Assembly: GCA_020740775.1 (NCBI GenBank) | Contig: JAHEWK010000005.1 | Coordinates: 1,302,001-1,366,000, forward strand | DNA: 64,000 nt | Reading direction: 5' to 3' | Source: Ilyonectria destructans | Lineage: Eukaryota > Ascomycota > Sordariomycetes > Hypocreales > Nectriaceae | Part shown: in pieces, positions 34,619-46,076 of the stretch | Numbering within the stretch: the first letter of the stretch is position 1 | Layout: each line of letters begins with the position of its first letter | The notes under the pieces: generated by a model | What the model saw: only the letters and a program-made list of their open reading frames with translations | Told to the model about the DNA's origin: nothing | The model's database searches: none | Position numbers and translations under genes: made by a program

Positions 34619-34759
34619 ACCGCGGATGTCCAAGAGAGCGGGTGGCTCTAGAAAAGGACTCGTCTTTATTGTACAAGTATCTCGATGTTATCTCAACGGT
34701 ACTAGTTTGGTCGTCTTCACTTAAACCCCATCTCAATCTCGTTGTGAAACTCTACCAAT

Positions 34760-36329
34760 ATGTCTCGAACAATCTCAGCAAACGAAATCATCCTCCATAA
34801 CAAGAACGATGATATCTGGATTGTTGTTAATGGAAATGTCTATGACATGACAGAATTTGCACCCGATCACCCGGGAGGGCCCGAAAGTGAGTTTAAGACT
34901 ACCTGGGTAGTGGACTAAGCGAATTATTAATTATGAGATTAAGTAATACATCAATTCGCTGGGCGAGATGCTTCTGATGAGTACAACAACGTCCACGCAC
35001 CTACTTTAATACAGAAAAGCCTCAAAGAGAAACACCACCTCGGCTTTCTTGATTTGTCGAATGTTCCGTCTCAATGGAAAACGACTAGAAATGAACCGAG
35101 TGTGGACATGTCTAGTCAGAGTGTCACGAAGCCTCCTTTGAGCAGTATCATCAACCTGCACGATTTTGAGAGCATCGCTGCCCTGACACTGCCCAAAAAG
35201 GCTTGGGCATACATCAATGGAGCTTCAAACGACAATCTCACACGTGATGCGAATTCAGCCTTCTTGAATAGGATATGGCTTCGGCCCTCCGTGATGCGCA
35301 ATGTTGGCACCATCAACACGAAAACGAGTCTATTTGGATGCAATCTCGACTTGCCTGTCTACATTTCACCAACTGGTGCAGCTAGAACTGCCGGGCCAGA
35401 GGGAGAGCTGGCTCTAGCAAAAGGAGCAGCCGAGATGGGGATTATTCAATGCATTGCTACTCCAGCCTCATACCCACATGAAGACATCCTTGATGCTACG
35501 CCCCAGCATGCCTTATTTCAACTCTATGTCAATAAGGACCGAGCAAAGTCGCAGGACCTCCTACGCCGCATTTCCGCTTCAGGAAAGGTCAAGGCTATCT
35601 TCGTAACAGCAGACTTACCAGTTGTATCGAAGCGCGAGGCCGACGAGCGGGCTAAAACGGTCGATTTCGTTCAAGAAACAGAGATGAGAAAAGACTGGAA
35701 AGGTTCCGGACTGGCACGACAGACTGGTTCCTTTATCGATCCAACATTAAACTGGGACGATATCTCCTGGTTGCGCCAGCTCACTAACTTACCAATTGTG
35801 GTGAAAGGTATACAACGCTGGGAAGACGCCAAACTTGCCATGAAGAGCGGGTGTCAGGGTATCGTTCTAAGCAACCACGGAGGCCGAGCGGCTGATGGTG
35901 CCCCCCCAACCATTGTACTCTTGCTAGAGCTACATCGGAACTGCCCTGAGGTATTTCAAGCCTTAGACATTTTGATTGATGGTGGGTTTCGAAGAGGCTC
36001 CGACGTGGTAAAGGCAATCTGTCTTGGGGCCTCGGCAGTTGGCCTCGGAAGACCTTTTCTATATGCTGTTAATTATGGCCAAGGTGGTGTGAGCCATGCC
36101 GTCAATAGTGAGATTGCACCCTCTAACAACCAAGAAGATCCTCAAATGTTAACTTATACAATTAGTCCTGCGAGACGAAATCGAGACGGCCATGCGCCTT
36201 TGTGGGATGACGGATTTGATGAAGAATGCCCATCCAGACTATGTCAATACAGCTGACATCGACCACTATGTTCTGAAACGTGGGCATCCATACGCTCAAA
36301 AAATGCTCAAACTGAATCCTAGACTTTGA
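34760..36329 (+). CDS. Cytochrome b2-like L-lactate (2-hydroxyacid) dehydrogenase
   Basis: Three exons (34760-34886, 34944-36107, 36166-36329), 484 aa; introns of 57 and 58 bp. Residues 1-75 are a cytochrome b5 haem domain with axial His37 (DHPGG) and His60 (NNVHAP). From about residue 105 follows an FMN-dependent alpha-hydroxyacid dehydrogenase barrel with the usual active-site set: Tyr in WAYINGAS, Tyr in FQLYVNKDR, Asp in VTADLP, Lys in PIVVKGIQ, His and Arg in LSNHGGR, and the FMN-phosphate segment DGGFRRGSDVVKA. These enzymes oxidise L-lactate to pyruvate and pass electrons through haem to cytochrome c. There is no N-terminal mitochondrial presequence: the b5 fold starts at residue 5, so the protein may be cytosolic or the substrate another 2-hydroxyacid. 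The loop after GGR (AADGAPP) deviates from the common QLD. Splicing of intron 2 restores the family C-terminus IETAMRLCG. Confidence 0.9.
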
Positions 36330-36516
36330 ACATTGTCTCTGGGGATAGGACAGGCGAAATTAATACACCCTGGCTAGAAGGATCTTACCATTGTATTTTA
36401 TCTGTCAACACCGGGGCTAGAATTAAAGCAGTAAACAGATGTGGAGAGAATCTTTAGCATTGATTGATCTAATTTTATCAAACTACCGCGGGTCTCAGTG
36501 TAGTGTCTTGAGTAGA
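36330..36516. other. Convergent spacer between cytochrome b2-like and GH43-like genes
   Basis: 187 bp between two stop codons, A+T-rich; presumably both 3' UTRs. Confidence 0.5.
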
Positions 36517-37621
36517 TTATTCGGGATACCTGTCAGCTACCCTATCATACTCCTCCTGGGTCAACGGCGTGACCGATCCATGCTTCAAGCCAGTGGGGAA
36601 GTTGGATAGATTCGAGGCCACCCAGGCTGGGGATAAAATGTCTGTAGTCTGGTAGGGAACATACTGCGTGTAATCATCAAGAAGCAGATGGTAAAGACCA
36701 GGCGTCAGGTTGTCGGCGAACGACGCTGGGCCTTCGAGTGGACTCTGGTTGCGAACGTAACCCGGTATTCGAGTCCATTTCCCAAAAAGCCCGCCAGTCG
36801 TCTTTTCCTGATATACTTGGTTGGTCGTCTCGTTCTTGAGGAACCTAACGAAGGAGCCTGGGGTGCCAAGATATTGGAATTCCTGGTCAATCAACGGTGT
36901 GGTTGCAAGAGCAACATAGTCAGACGGAGAGCTGAAGGTGACGAAGTCTTTGGTAGTCGCGTAGCGGATCCGATCTAGGTTTGCAGTACCGGTGTGGCCT
37001 ATATCCGCGGAGGCATATAGCCTGGAAGCCCAGAAGACGTAATATTGTTGAGTCGCATCATCCCAGACGACGGATGGGGCCCAAACCATGCCAGCCCTAT
37101 CTCCTTCAACACTAGTGGACGCAATCAGTTCAAGAAGCGAGAAGAATTGAGTAAGGATCCATACATTCGCAATGAGGACTCTGACCAATCGACGAGGTTG
37201 GATGATTTCCAGACAACAATGCCGCGACTGCCCTGTCTTGTGGCCCAATCCCATGAAAAGCCGGAGGCATTTATGTCAAGATCTAGGTGCGGCATGAATG
37301 CTTAGTTACTGCCGAATTCCTTAGAATTAAAGACTGACCGGTCGCAATTAAGAAATACTCAGACCGAGCAGAGTTTGTTGCGAGGAAGATATCCCTCACA
37401 CCTTTAGTACCGACAGTTGATGCGAGGATCGAACTGCCATGGTTCAAGAATCTAAAGCTCGATGCACTGTTGCCATTCGAAAGGTGCCATTGTATTTGGG
37501 GGTTGGCATCGCTGAAGGTTGAGATGAGATATCCAACATAGCTCGTGCCTTGGCGAGGCGTGGGACTGCTGACCACCAATGCAGCTGAGAGGGCAGCGGT
37601 AAGAATTGACAGTAGTTTCAT
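36517..37621 (-). CDS. Secreted GH43-like glycosidase (arabinanase type)
   Basis: Three exons on the minus strand (37339-37621, 37165-37282, 36517-37111) joined by introns of 56 and 53 bp, giving 331 aa with the frame intact from end to end. The start is the ATG of a signal peptide ([19 protein letters not shown]), not further upstream frames. Five-bladed beta-propeller hallmarks of GH43: Asp77 in GVRDIFLA, the blade segment [24 protein letters not shown] at 142-152, Asp209 in LIDQEF and a likely acid catalyst Glu260 in LEGP. Members hydrolyse alpha-L-arabinofuranosyl or beta-xylosyl linkages in arabinan/arabinoxylan side chains outside the cell. Its neighbour, the PL26-like lyase, attacks the backbone that carries such side chains. 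Exact substrate not determinable; which acidic residues are catalytic is my alignment by eye. Confidence 0.82.
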
Positions 37622-38044
37622 TTTTGTAATCCTGCCGTAGCCCTTGAATTGTAGGGCGTAGAAGGCCTCACGTCTCTTGCTGAGCAACTTCTTAAATGGG
37701 AGGGCTGTCCTTATAAGGACATCTCATTACTAGGGTTGTCAATACACTCGGACGAGCTATTTACCTTCCGTCACACATTATGGATTGGTGCGGCTGCAAC
37801 CAGATCGCTTAGTGTGGATATTTCGGGGTAGCACATGGCCGAGCCGTGTCGCTCATGTGGAGGATCAGCGGTCTGGGGAGAGCATTTTGAGTATGATTGG
37901 CGGGGAAACTATATGGAGATGGCAAAAAAGGTTAACGGGGGCGACGATGAAGTCGGGGCCCGGGCAGAAGCCTAATCGGGATGTACCATTACTGAAGCTC
38001 GTATTTAATGTTAAGTCGCCGGTGGAGAAAAATGGCGCATAGCT
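37622..38044. other. Promoter side of GH43-like gene up to isochore edge
   Basis: About 420 bp of ordinary composition between the GH43 start and the abrupt A+T-rich block. An open frame at 37785-38042 (plus) has no recognisable content and is likely chance. Confidence 0.5.
37708..37719 (-). promoter_or_regulatory. TATA-like palindrome of the GH43-like gene
   Basis: TCCTTATAAGGA, a perfect 12-bp palindrome containing TTATAA, about 90 bp upstream of the GH43 ATG on the minus strand. A plausible TATA element by position. Confidence 0.4.
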
Positions 38045-38772
38045 ATCCTCAGCTTTTAAAACCGCTCCAACTGCAGTAATTACACTCTTTAAGTTCTTCA
38101 CCTATATATAATATAACTGTCTGTATTTTAATATATTTCTGTAATAGGTAGTAAAGATAGAATAGGTTAATACTTTAATTTTAAGTCTAGTAGCTTAAAT
38201 ATAAATTAGTATACTTATTATAAAGGTTTAAAAGTTATATATTAAAGCTTACTTACTATTATAGATTTCCTAGGAAATACTTTATATAAGGGATAGCAGC
38301 TAAAGGCTAAGACCAGAAAAGGAATAGAACTTAAGGTAGATAAAGTAGTATAATTAAACTTCAACTTAATAAGCCTATCTCTAGAGGCTTATCTCTTTAC
38401 TATATTTTAATCTCTAGCCCTAAGTGAGCCTACTTAGGGCTTAGGCTTATAGGCTAATTTCTAAGGGTTCTAGTAGTAATCTGATGGTATTTTTATAATT
38501 ACCCCCCCTTTAGTAGGTTTAGTCCCTTAGGCCTTATATATAGACTGTATATATATATAGTTCTATAACCTATAGAGTCTGATATTTTAAAATTAGTATA
38601 GCTATTCCTTCTATATATATAGTTATTTATTAGTCTGTTAGATATTTAGTTAATCTCTACTAGCTATAAATATTTAGCTAGCTTATATATATTAATTATA
38701 TTTTTTATATTTATTTTATTTTTATTTTTCTTCTTTTTTATAATCTCTATTTATAGTAATTTTATAATTAAT

Positions 38773-38992
38773 TATAATAGAGGGGATATATAGAGGTCTA
38801 GTAGTAAATAAGGAATTATAGTTAGCTGATATACTGCCTAACTGAGAGGTAAAATTTAAATAATTAAATAGTATTACCCCTCTAATTAAGAAGAGGAATA
38901 AGCTTTAATTCTATTATTATTAGAAATATACCTTTTTACTATCTAACTATTATTATTAAATCTTTTATAAATTATAATACCCTCTATTAGTA
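38773..38992 (+). repeat. 5' LTR of element A
   Basis: 220 bp, begins TATAATAGAGGGG (unmutated form TGTAATAGGGGGG) and ends CTATTAGTA (unmutated CTACCAGCA), so the original ends were TG...CA. It matches the LTRs at 45857, 55594, 62677 and the solo LTR at 54119. Confidence 0.82.
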
Positions 38993-38999
38993 TTATATT

Positions 39000-41900
39000 C
39001 TAAAGCTTTTCTTATAGTTATTTAGATTATAAAAATAGTATCTAAGTATACCTATAGAAAAGTAGTAATAAATTTACTACTTTTAGTAATACTTACCTTT
39101 AGAATATCCCCAATTTATAAGAAAGTTAGAGGGAGTTTAAAAGAGATATTAACTATTTCTATAAGTAGAAGTTCTTCTAATTATATATTAAGGGAGGCTA
39201 GTAATAAAGAACTTTTAGATTCTAAATTTAAGTATATTTAGAAATCTATATAATTATTAGTATAAGTATCTATTAGAGAGTCTATAGATATAGAGACTAT
39301 ATAAATAAAGAAGCTATAGAGAAAAAAAAAAGTTTAGGTTAAATTTAAAAAAGTTAAGATAGAGCTAATTAAAATCTCTTTAAGATAATTTTAATTCTAT
39401 ATTTTATTTTAAAAAAGAAAAAGATAGAAGAATTATAAATTTACTACTAAATTAAGTTTAAAGAATAAACTGAAATTAAAAGTAAAAAATATTATACTTT
39501 TTAAGATTCTAATTATAATTTAAAAGTAATTTAAATAGCTATAGAAAATAGAGTAAGTTTTTACTAAAGTACTAAAAATATATTATCTAAATAGCTAGAA
39601 GATTCTTAAGGTATTAAATAATATAGAAACTAAAAGTTAAGTCTATTAATTTTAATATCTTAATACTTAAGATCTTATTATAGCTAAATATTTTTAAAAT
39701 AGCTAGAATAAATTTAAAAAATAGATAGAAGAATTAATAAAAAACTCTAAAAACTATATAATTAATATTATATATAAGATAGAAGCAGCTAAATAAAGAG
39801 AGAATTAATCTCTATATAATTTCTATATTTATTTTAATTTCCTTAAGAAATATAGCCTACTAGCTATTAATAAGTATTAAATTAACTATTTTCTTATTAA
39901 ACTTCAGTTTAGTTTTTATAAGATTATTCTTCTTTAGAATAATATTTAAATTCTAAAGAAATAAAAAGAAATAGTAATTTTTACTATTTAAATTTAAAAT
40001 ACTAAATATAAATATAGTAAGAAAAAGAAATTAGACTAAAATAATATAGAGTAATCCCCTAAGTCTATAAGAAAAAATAATATAGATTCTCCCTTTATAA
40101 AAAACTATTATAATAGTTAAGATAATTAATAGAAAAATAATTTTAATTTAAAAAGAAAGAGTAAAAACCTAAAGAATTATAATAGTAAAGTCTAAAAGTA
40201 TTATATTTATAAAAGTAAAGACTACTTTATATCTAAATATCCTAAAAAGAAAAAGAAGAAATTTAAAGTTAATAAAATTAAAATAAAAAAAAATAAAAAA
40301 GATAACTAGTTAATATAAATAACTTAATAGAGATTAATAAACTAACTTTTAAAGTTAAACTCTAAATAACTGCTAAAGTTATAATTAGATATAAAAAATC
40401 TATTAAAATCTATAGAATTTTAAATTTAGAGGTAAAAATAAACTCTATTAGTAATTAGCTGGCTATCTATCTATATCTTTAAAAGAAGAAGATTTAGATT
40501 TTAAATTTAGAGGCTATTAGAGGATATAAAATCCAGATAAAGTAAGTTTAGATTATTTCTCTTAAGATAATAAATATATAAAGCTAGATTAAAATTTTTA
40601 TATAGATAATAATTAGAATTAAAAGGAATCTAACTTTTTTAAAAAGCTTCTTACTATTATTAATATTAACTTTAAGAGATTTAGCTATCTATTAGAATTT
40701 AGTAAATTAAATATAAATATTTAAGATATTTTAAGTTAGTTTAAAAACTATCTCTAAATATAAGTTTAGATAACTATATAAAAATATTATAAAGATCTAT
40801 AGAATTATAATTTTAGATAAATCCTTTTAAATTTTTAATAATAATCTTTAAAATAAAAAAGAAAATTCTAATTTATCTTTTAAGTTTTTAAATTATTAAG
40901 ATATCTTTTTAGCTAAAAGCTTTAGAATCTTATCTTTCTATTAAGCTATAGATTATAATATTAAGTTACTTTTTAGTAAGAAGTCTTTTTTTAGGCTGAT
41001 ATACTCTTTATTTCTAAAGGAACTATAAACTTTTTAAAACTATATTAAAAAGAGTCTAGCTAATAGCTATATCTACCTCTTAAAAAGTCCAGTAGGGGCT
41101 TTTATACTATTTATATTAAAATTAAATAGAAATTTAAGGCTTTATATAGATTACTAGAGATTAAATACTATTATTAAGAAAAATTGGTATTTTTTACTTT
41201 TAATAATAGAGATTATAAATTATATAGAGGATATAAAATTCTTCTTAAAGATTAATATTAAAGATATTTATTATTATATATATATTTAAAAAGGTAATAA
41301 ATAGAAGATAGTATTTTATACTTAATATAGCTATTTTAAGTATTTAGTAATACTATTTAAATTTATAAATATTCCTACTATATTTTAAGATTATATTTAT
41401 TAGACTCTATTAAGCCTACTAAATACTATTTATATAGTTTATCTAAATAATATTTTTATTTTTTTAAAAAATTAGAATTTCTATATAAAATATCTCTAAT
41501 AGATATTTAATTAACTCTATAAAGTTAAACTTTTTATTAAGCTATTTAAGTACTCCTTTTATTAATATAAAGTAGAATATTTTAAGTTTATTCTTTTAAA
41601 TAAGAAGATATTAATAAATTCTAAAAGAGTTTAAATAATAGCTAAATAGAAAGAATTTAAAACTTTCTAAAAGATTTAGATATTTTTAGAATTTTATAAC
41701 TTCTATTATAAATTTATCTATAGATATTTAGAGATTATTATACCTTTAAGTAATTTACTAAAGGGAAGTATAAATAGAAAGAAATTAAAGTATATTTTAC
41801 TAAATAAAGCTAAAAAAGAAGTATTTTATTAGCTTATTTAAGCTTTTTAAAAGATACTACTCTTAAGATACTATAATCTATTTCTTTCTATCTACTTAAA

Positions 41901-44012
41901 GATTAATACCTTTAGATTTATAATAGCTAGAATTACTTTTTAGCTTAATAAATAAGAATTATATTATCTTTTTATCTTCTAATTATAGAAATTTAAAGAA
42001 TTTAAATTAGAATATAATATCTTAAATTAGAAATTAATAGCTATTATAAAGTTATTTAAATATTAGTAATACTATATTAAAAGGGCTATAACTTCTATTA
42101 AGATTTTAAGTAATTATTTTAATTTATAAAATTTTATAAAAACTTTTAGACTTAATAATAAGCAGACTAAATAGTATATCTACTTTATACTTTATAACTT
42201 TATAATAAAGTATAGATTTAAAAAGATAAATCTAACTAATAGTTTATTAAAATAGTCTAAATTTAAAAGTAAAAAGCCTTTAAATATTAAACTGCTTAAC
42301 TAACTGAAATACTAATTAGTTAAAATTAGAATAATTTAAATTCTAAAGAATAAAGAGAATTCTAATTAAATAAGATAAAAAGCTTAAAATTAAAAGGATA
42401 TTAGTATAAATAAGAAGAATTTATCTATAAATCCTCTAGAGAGTATATTAAGTAAATTAACTTTAAAAAATTAAATCTATTAGGCCTAAAAGAAAATAGA
42501 CTATAAGCTATCTATCTTCCTTTTAATAGCTAAAAAGGCTATATTTTAAAAAGAAGTCTATAAGATAGTAATATTCTATCTAATTATAGAGTTAATTTAA
42601 TTTCTTTAAAATAAGAACCTAAAGATATAATATTAAAAGAGAAGTAATTTTATAATAATAACTTAAAAGAGTAAATTCTAATTTATTAGAGATAAATTAC
42701 TTTATTATAAGTAATAATTATTTATTTTAAATAAAGAGGCTATAAAATATATTCTTTTATAACTATATTATAATAATTTTTTTATTAGCTCTTTTAAGGC
42801 TAAAAGAATTTAAATTCTTTTTTAAAGATATTTCTACTAAATAGAAATAAATAAAGATATTAAAAATTAAGTATAAATATATATAATCTATTAAGAAGCT
42901 ATAGTAAAAAGATATAAACTCTTTAGTAAGCTTATATTACTTTTAATATTAAATTAATTTTAATAAGAAATCTTAATAGATTTTATTATAGAACTTCTAT
43001 TAATTTAATAAAAAGAAAAAAAATTAATATAATTTTAATAATAGTTAACTAATATATAAAGTATATAGTATTTCTTTCTATTTAGATAATAATTAATATA
43101 GTAAAATTAGTAGAACTCTTCTATAATAAGATTAAATTAAAATATAGGTCCCCTAGAGGAATTATAAGTAATAAAGACTTAATATTTATAAGTAATTTCT
43201 AGTTTAAATTATACTATTAAAGTAATATTAAAAGATATCTTTTAATAATATTTTATCTATAAATTAATAGATAAATAAAAAGAATAAATTAAATTTTAAA
43301 ATATTACTTAAGATACTTTATTAATAAATAATAAAGTAATTAGATAGTATTACTGCAGTTAGTATAATATATATATAATAATACTAAGAATAATATAATT
43401 AGATTCTTCTTTTTTAAAGTTTTAATAGGCTATCTTTTTAATTTAGATTTATATATTAAGAATAATATACTTAAAAGGGAGGTACTAAAGGCTGATATAA
43501 GAGTATATTATTTTAAAAAGTTATATAAGAATCTTAAAGAGTATTAAAAAAAAAGCTATAAAAAGATAGATAGATAATTATAATAAATAATATAAGAATA
43601 TTTTTTTATAATTAGTAATTTAGTTAGTTTTATAATAAAAAACCTTAATATTAAGAAAGAAAAATATAAATTAATATTAAAAAGAATTAATTTATTTTAA
43701 ATTCTTAAGAAAATTAAATTATAAATATACTATTTAGCCCTTTTAGATAAATATAGTTATATTTATAATATATTCTATATTAGCTTTTTAGAACTTTAGT
43801 ATCTTAGGAATTAAAATTAATTTAAGTTACTATTAATTTTAAATCTTAAAGAAATTAACTTTTAGTAGAAAGTAGAAAAAATAAAAAATAAATAATAAAA
43901 ATAAAGGGTAAATTACTTTTTAGTTAAATAGAAGGACTGGCTATTAGAGTATAATTAGTAGGTTGCTAAAAATAATATAGAGAATATATAAAAATTAATT
44001 AAAAAGTATATT
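39000..44012 (+). pseudogene. gag-pol of element A (broken by RIP)
   Basis: Conceptual reading shows, in order: a gag CCHC knuckle whose Cys/His codons are all Tyr (40199-40240, CX2CX4HX4C spacing exact); an RT domain with the YLDD box now reading Y-L-N-N (41440-41451) within an LYIDYQRLN to NNIFIF context; an integrase recognisable by the IIVDRLTKY-like and SPRGIISDRD-like segments and the C-terminal GPF-like module; and a chromodomain at 43872-44012 (VEKIKNK to LVKQKDW, unmutated form VKWKGW). Many stops; not functional. Confidence 0.8.
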
Positions 44013-45856
44013 AAAGTAGCTATAAAATTTAAGTAAAAATATAATTACCTAAAAGAAAGATTATAAAATAAAAAGTTACTAATAAAGTAAGAAAAACTAT
44101 AAAAAGCTCTAATAACTAATTAATTAAGATTAAAGCTTAAAGTTCAGCTAGTATTAAAATATATAAAAAAGAAACTATTAATATCTATAAGAAAAAAACC
44201 TCTATAATTAGAGCTTAAATTTACTTTATTTTAAATAGCTAATAAGTAAAAATATAATAATATAAATCTTAATAAAAAGTAAAAAAGAATTTAGGCTTTT
44301 TTTTATTTTTATTCTTTTTATTTAGTATTATAGTTTCCTTCTAAATAACTTTATTCTTAATAATAGAAAAAGATATAGCTAAAGCTGCCTAAAACTTAAT
44401 AGTAGAAATCTAAAGTAAAACCTCAGCTGGTAGTTATTTCTAAATAAAAAGAAGAATTTAATTCTAATTACTTTTATTCTTATAGATATTACTAGTAATA
44501 ATCTTAATCTTCTAATAAAATATAGTCTTAGCTGCTATTTAAGTAGAAAACTCTATATCTAATATAAGTAATTAAAAATACTAATAATTAATTTAATTTT
44601 AGATATTCTGGGTATTATTTCTCTAGAATATACTATTAGTAATATTTATATTAAGAAATTAGAGGTAGTACTTATAGTTTAATATATATTACTAAAGGAC
44701 TTATAGATAGTTAGAGTAATATAGTAAAAAGTAGTAAGAATTTTATATTAAAATTAAGCTTTTTAGAGAAAATATTAGCTAACTTACTCTAAGTATTTAG
44801 AATAAGTAATATCTATTAAGGTAAGAGCTATAATTCTTTTTAATCTATAATATATAGAATAGATCTTTTTTATAGAGTAGAAACTCTTTAGTAATAGAAT
44901 TATAGTCTTTATAGTTTTAATTTATAGTAAGATTAAATTAAAAAGATAGTAAGAGCTATTAGTATACTTTAAAAGCTAGTATATAAATTAATAAAAAGAG
45001 CTAAAATTAAAGGTATCTCTCTTTATTATTATAATTATACTAAAATAATTAGTAAATAAATAGTTAAGAAGAAGAAAAAACTTATAGTTTATAAGTAGCC
45101 TTAATCTAAATATAGTATTAATAATAACTAAAAGTAGTATTATTATAGAAATAGAAGACTATTTTTAGATTAAAAGGGGTTTAATCTATATAGAATTAAA
45201 ACTAATTAATCTTACTATTTTATAAGATAGAGTAGAGATAGAATATATACTAAATATCTATAATTTTAATAGACTCTTTATATAGAGATAAATAGACTGA
45301 AGTAGTTAGAATTAAAGTCTAAAAGGTACTTTAAGAAGTATAATTAGATATTTACTCTAAATAAGTATAGTCTTAAGTAGAAGTTAAAAATACTATAATC
45401 TATAAAAAAGAAAATAAGATTAAAGAAAAGAAAGTAAATAGAGAGAATAGCAGGTAATATAGGCCTATAGAGTAATAATAATAAAAAGAAAAAGAAGTTA
45501 GATTTAGGTAGATATAGCTATATTTATATAGCTACTATATTATATAGTTTTAATTACTTTTAATATAATTACTCTTTAAATAAAAAATAATTAAGCTAAT
45601 AAGAATTTAAATATTATAAAAATTAGAAATTAATACTGTAATTTATAAATATATTTAATTTTTTAGTAAATATTACTAATTATATTAATAATATTACTCT
45701 ATCTATAATTAGAGTTTCTATTTTTAAGACCTACTATTTCCAGACAACTAAGGTTTAATATCTTTAGGTAAATTAGTTACTTTAAGATATTTATAATTTC
45801 TATAACTAAGATTATTAACTACTTAATAAGAATACTATAGGTTAATAGGGGGATCT
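44013..45856 (+). other. Unidentified 1.8 kb between chromodomain and 3' LTR of element A
   Basis: The same region, in the same position and of similar length, is present in element B (55815-57667). It is longer than the usual short 3' UTR of chromoviruses. Neither strand gives a recognisable protein because of RIP. It may once have held an extra sense or antisense ORF, or is a long untranslated region. Confidence 0.5.
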
Positions 45857-46076
45857 TATAATAGAGGGGATATATAGAGGTTTAATAGTAAATAAGAAAT
45901 TATAATTAGCTGATATACTATCTAACTAAAAGGTAAAACTTAAATAATTAAATAGTATTATCTTTCTAATTAAAAAGAGGGGTAAGCTTTAGTTCTATTA
46001 TTATTAGGAATATATCTTTTTACTATCTGACTATTATTATTAAATCTCTTATAAATTATAATACCCCCTACCAGTA
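45857..46076 (+). repeat. 3' LTR of element A
   Basis: 220 bp, same termini as the left LTR. It is followed by TTATAT, as is every copy of this LTR in the window when read in element orientation. Confidence 0.82.

Larger units (their letters stand above)
33265..34759. promoter_or_regulatory. Divergent intergenic region of PL26-like and cytochrome b2-like genes
   Basis: About 1.5 kb between divergently transcribed genes. Visible structure: a perfect 10-bp inverted repeat with an 8-bp loop at 33585-33612, a CCAAT box at 34553-34557, an inverted one (ATTGG) at 34582-34586, and a 10-bp direct repeat CATTCCGACT at 34525-34534 and 34609-34618. Short frames at 33900-34196 and 34240-34446 are not recognisable and are not called. 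Confidence 0.55.
38773..46076 (+). mobile_element. LTR chromovirus copy A (full length, RIP-inactivated)
   Basis: A 7,304 bp Ty3/Gypsy element with 220 bp LTRs at both ends and coding direction rightward. Order: LTR, gag with zinc knuckle (40.2 kb), reverse transcriptase (about 41.1-41.7 kb), integrase (about 42.9-43.8 kb), chromodomain (43.87-44.01 kb), about 1.8 kb without recognised function, LTR. A G-run (AATAGGGGGATC) just before the right LTR is a plausible polypurine tract. All frames are interrupted by RIP stops. I could not find a matching target-site duplication, so boundaries may be off by a few bases. Confidence 0.85.
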
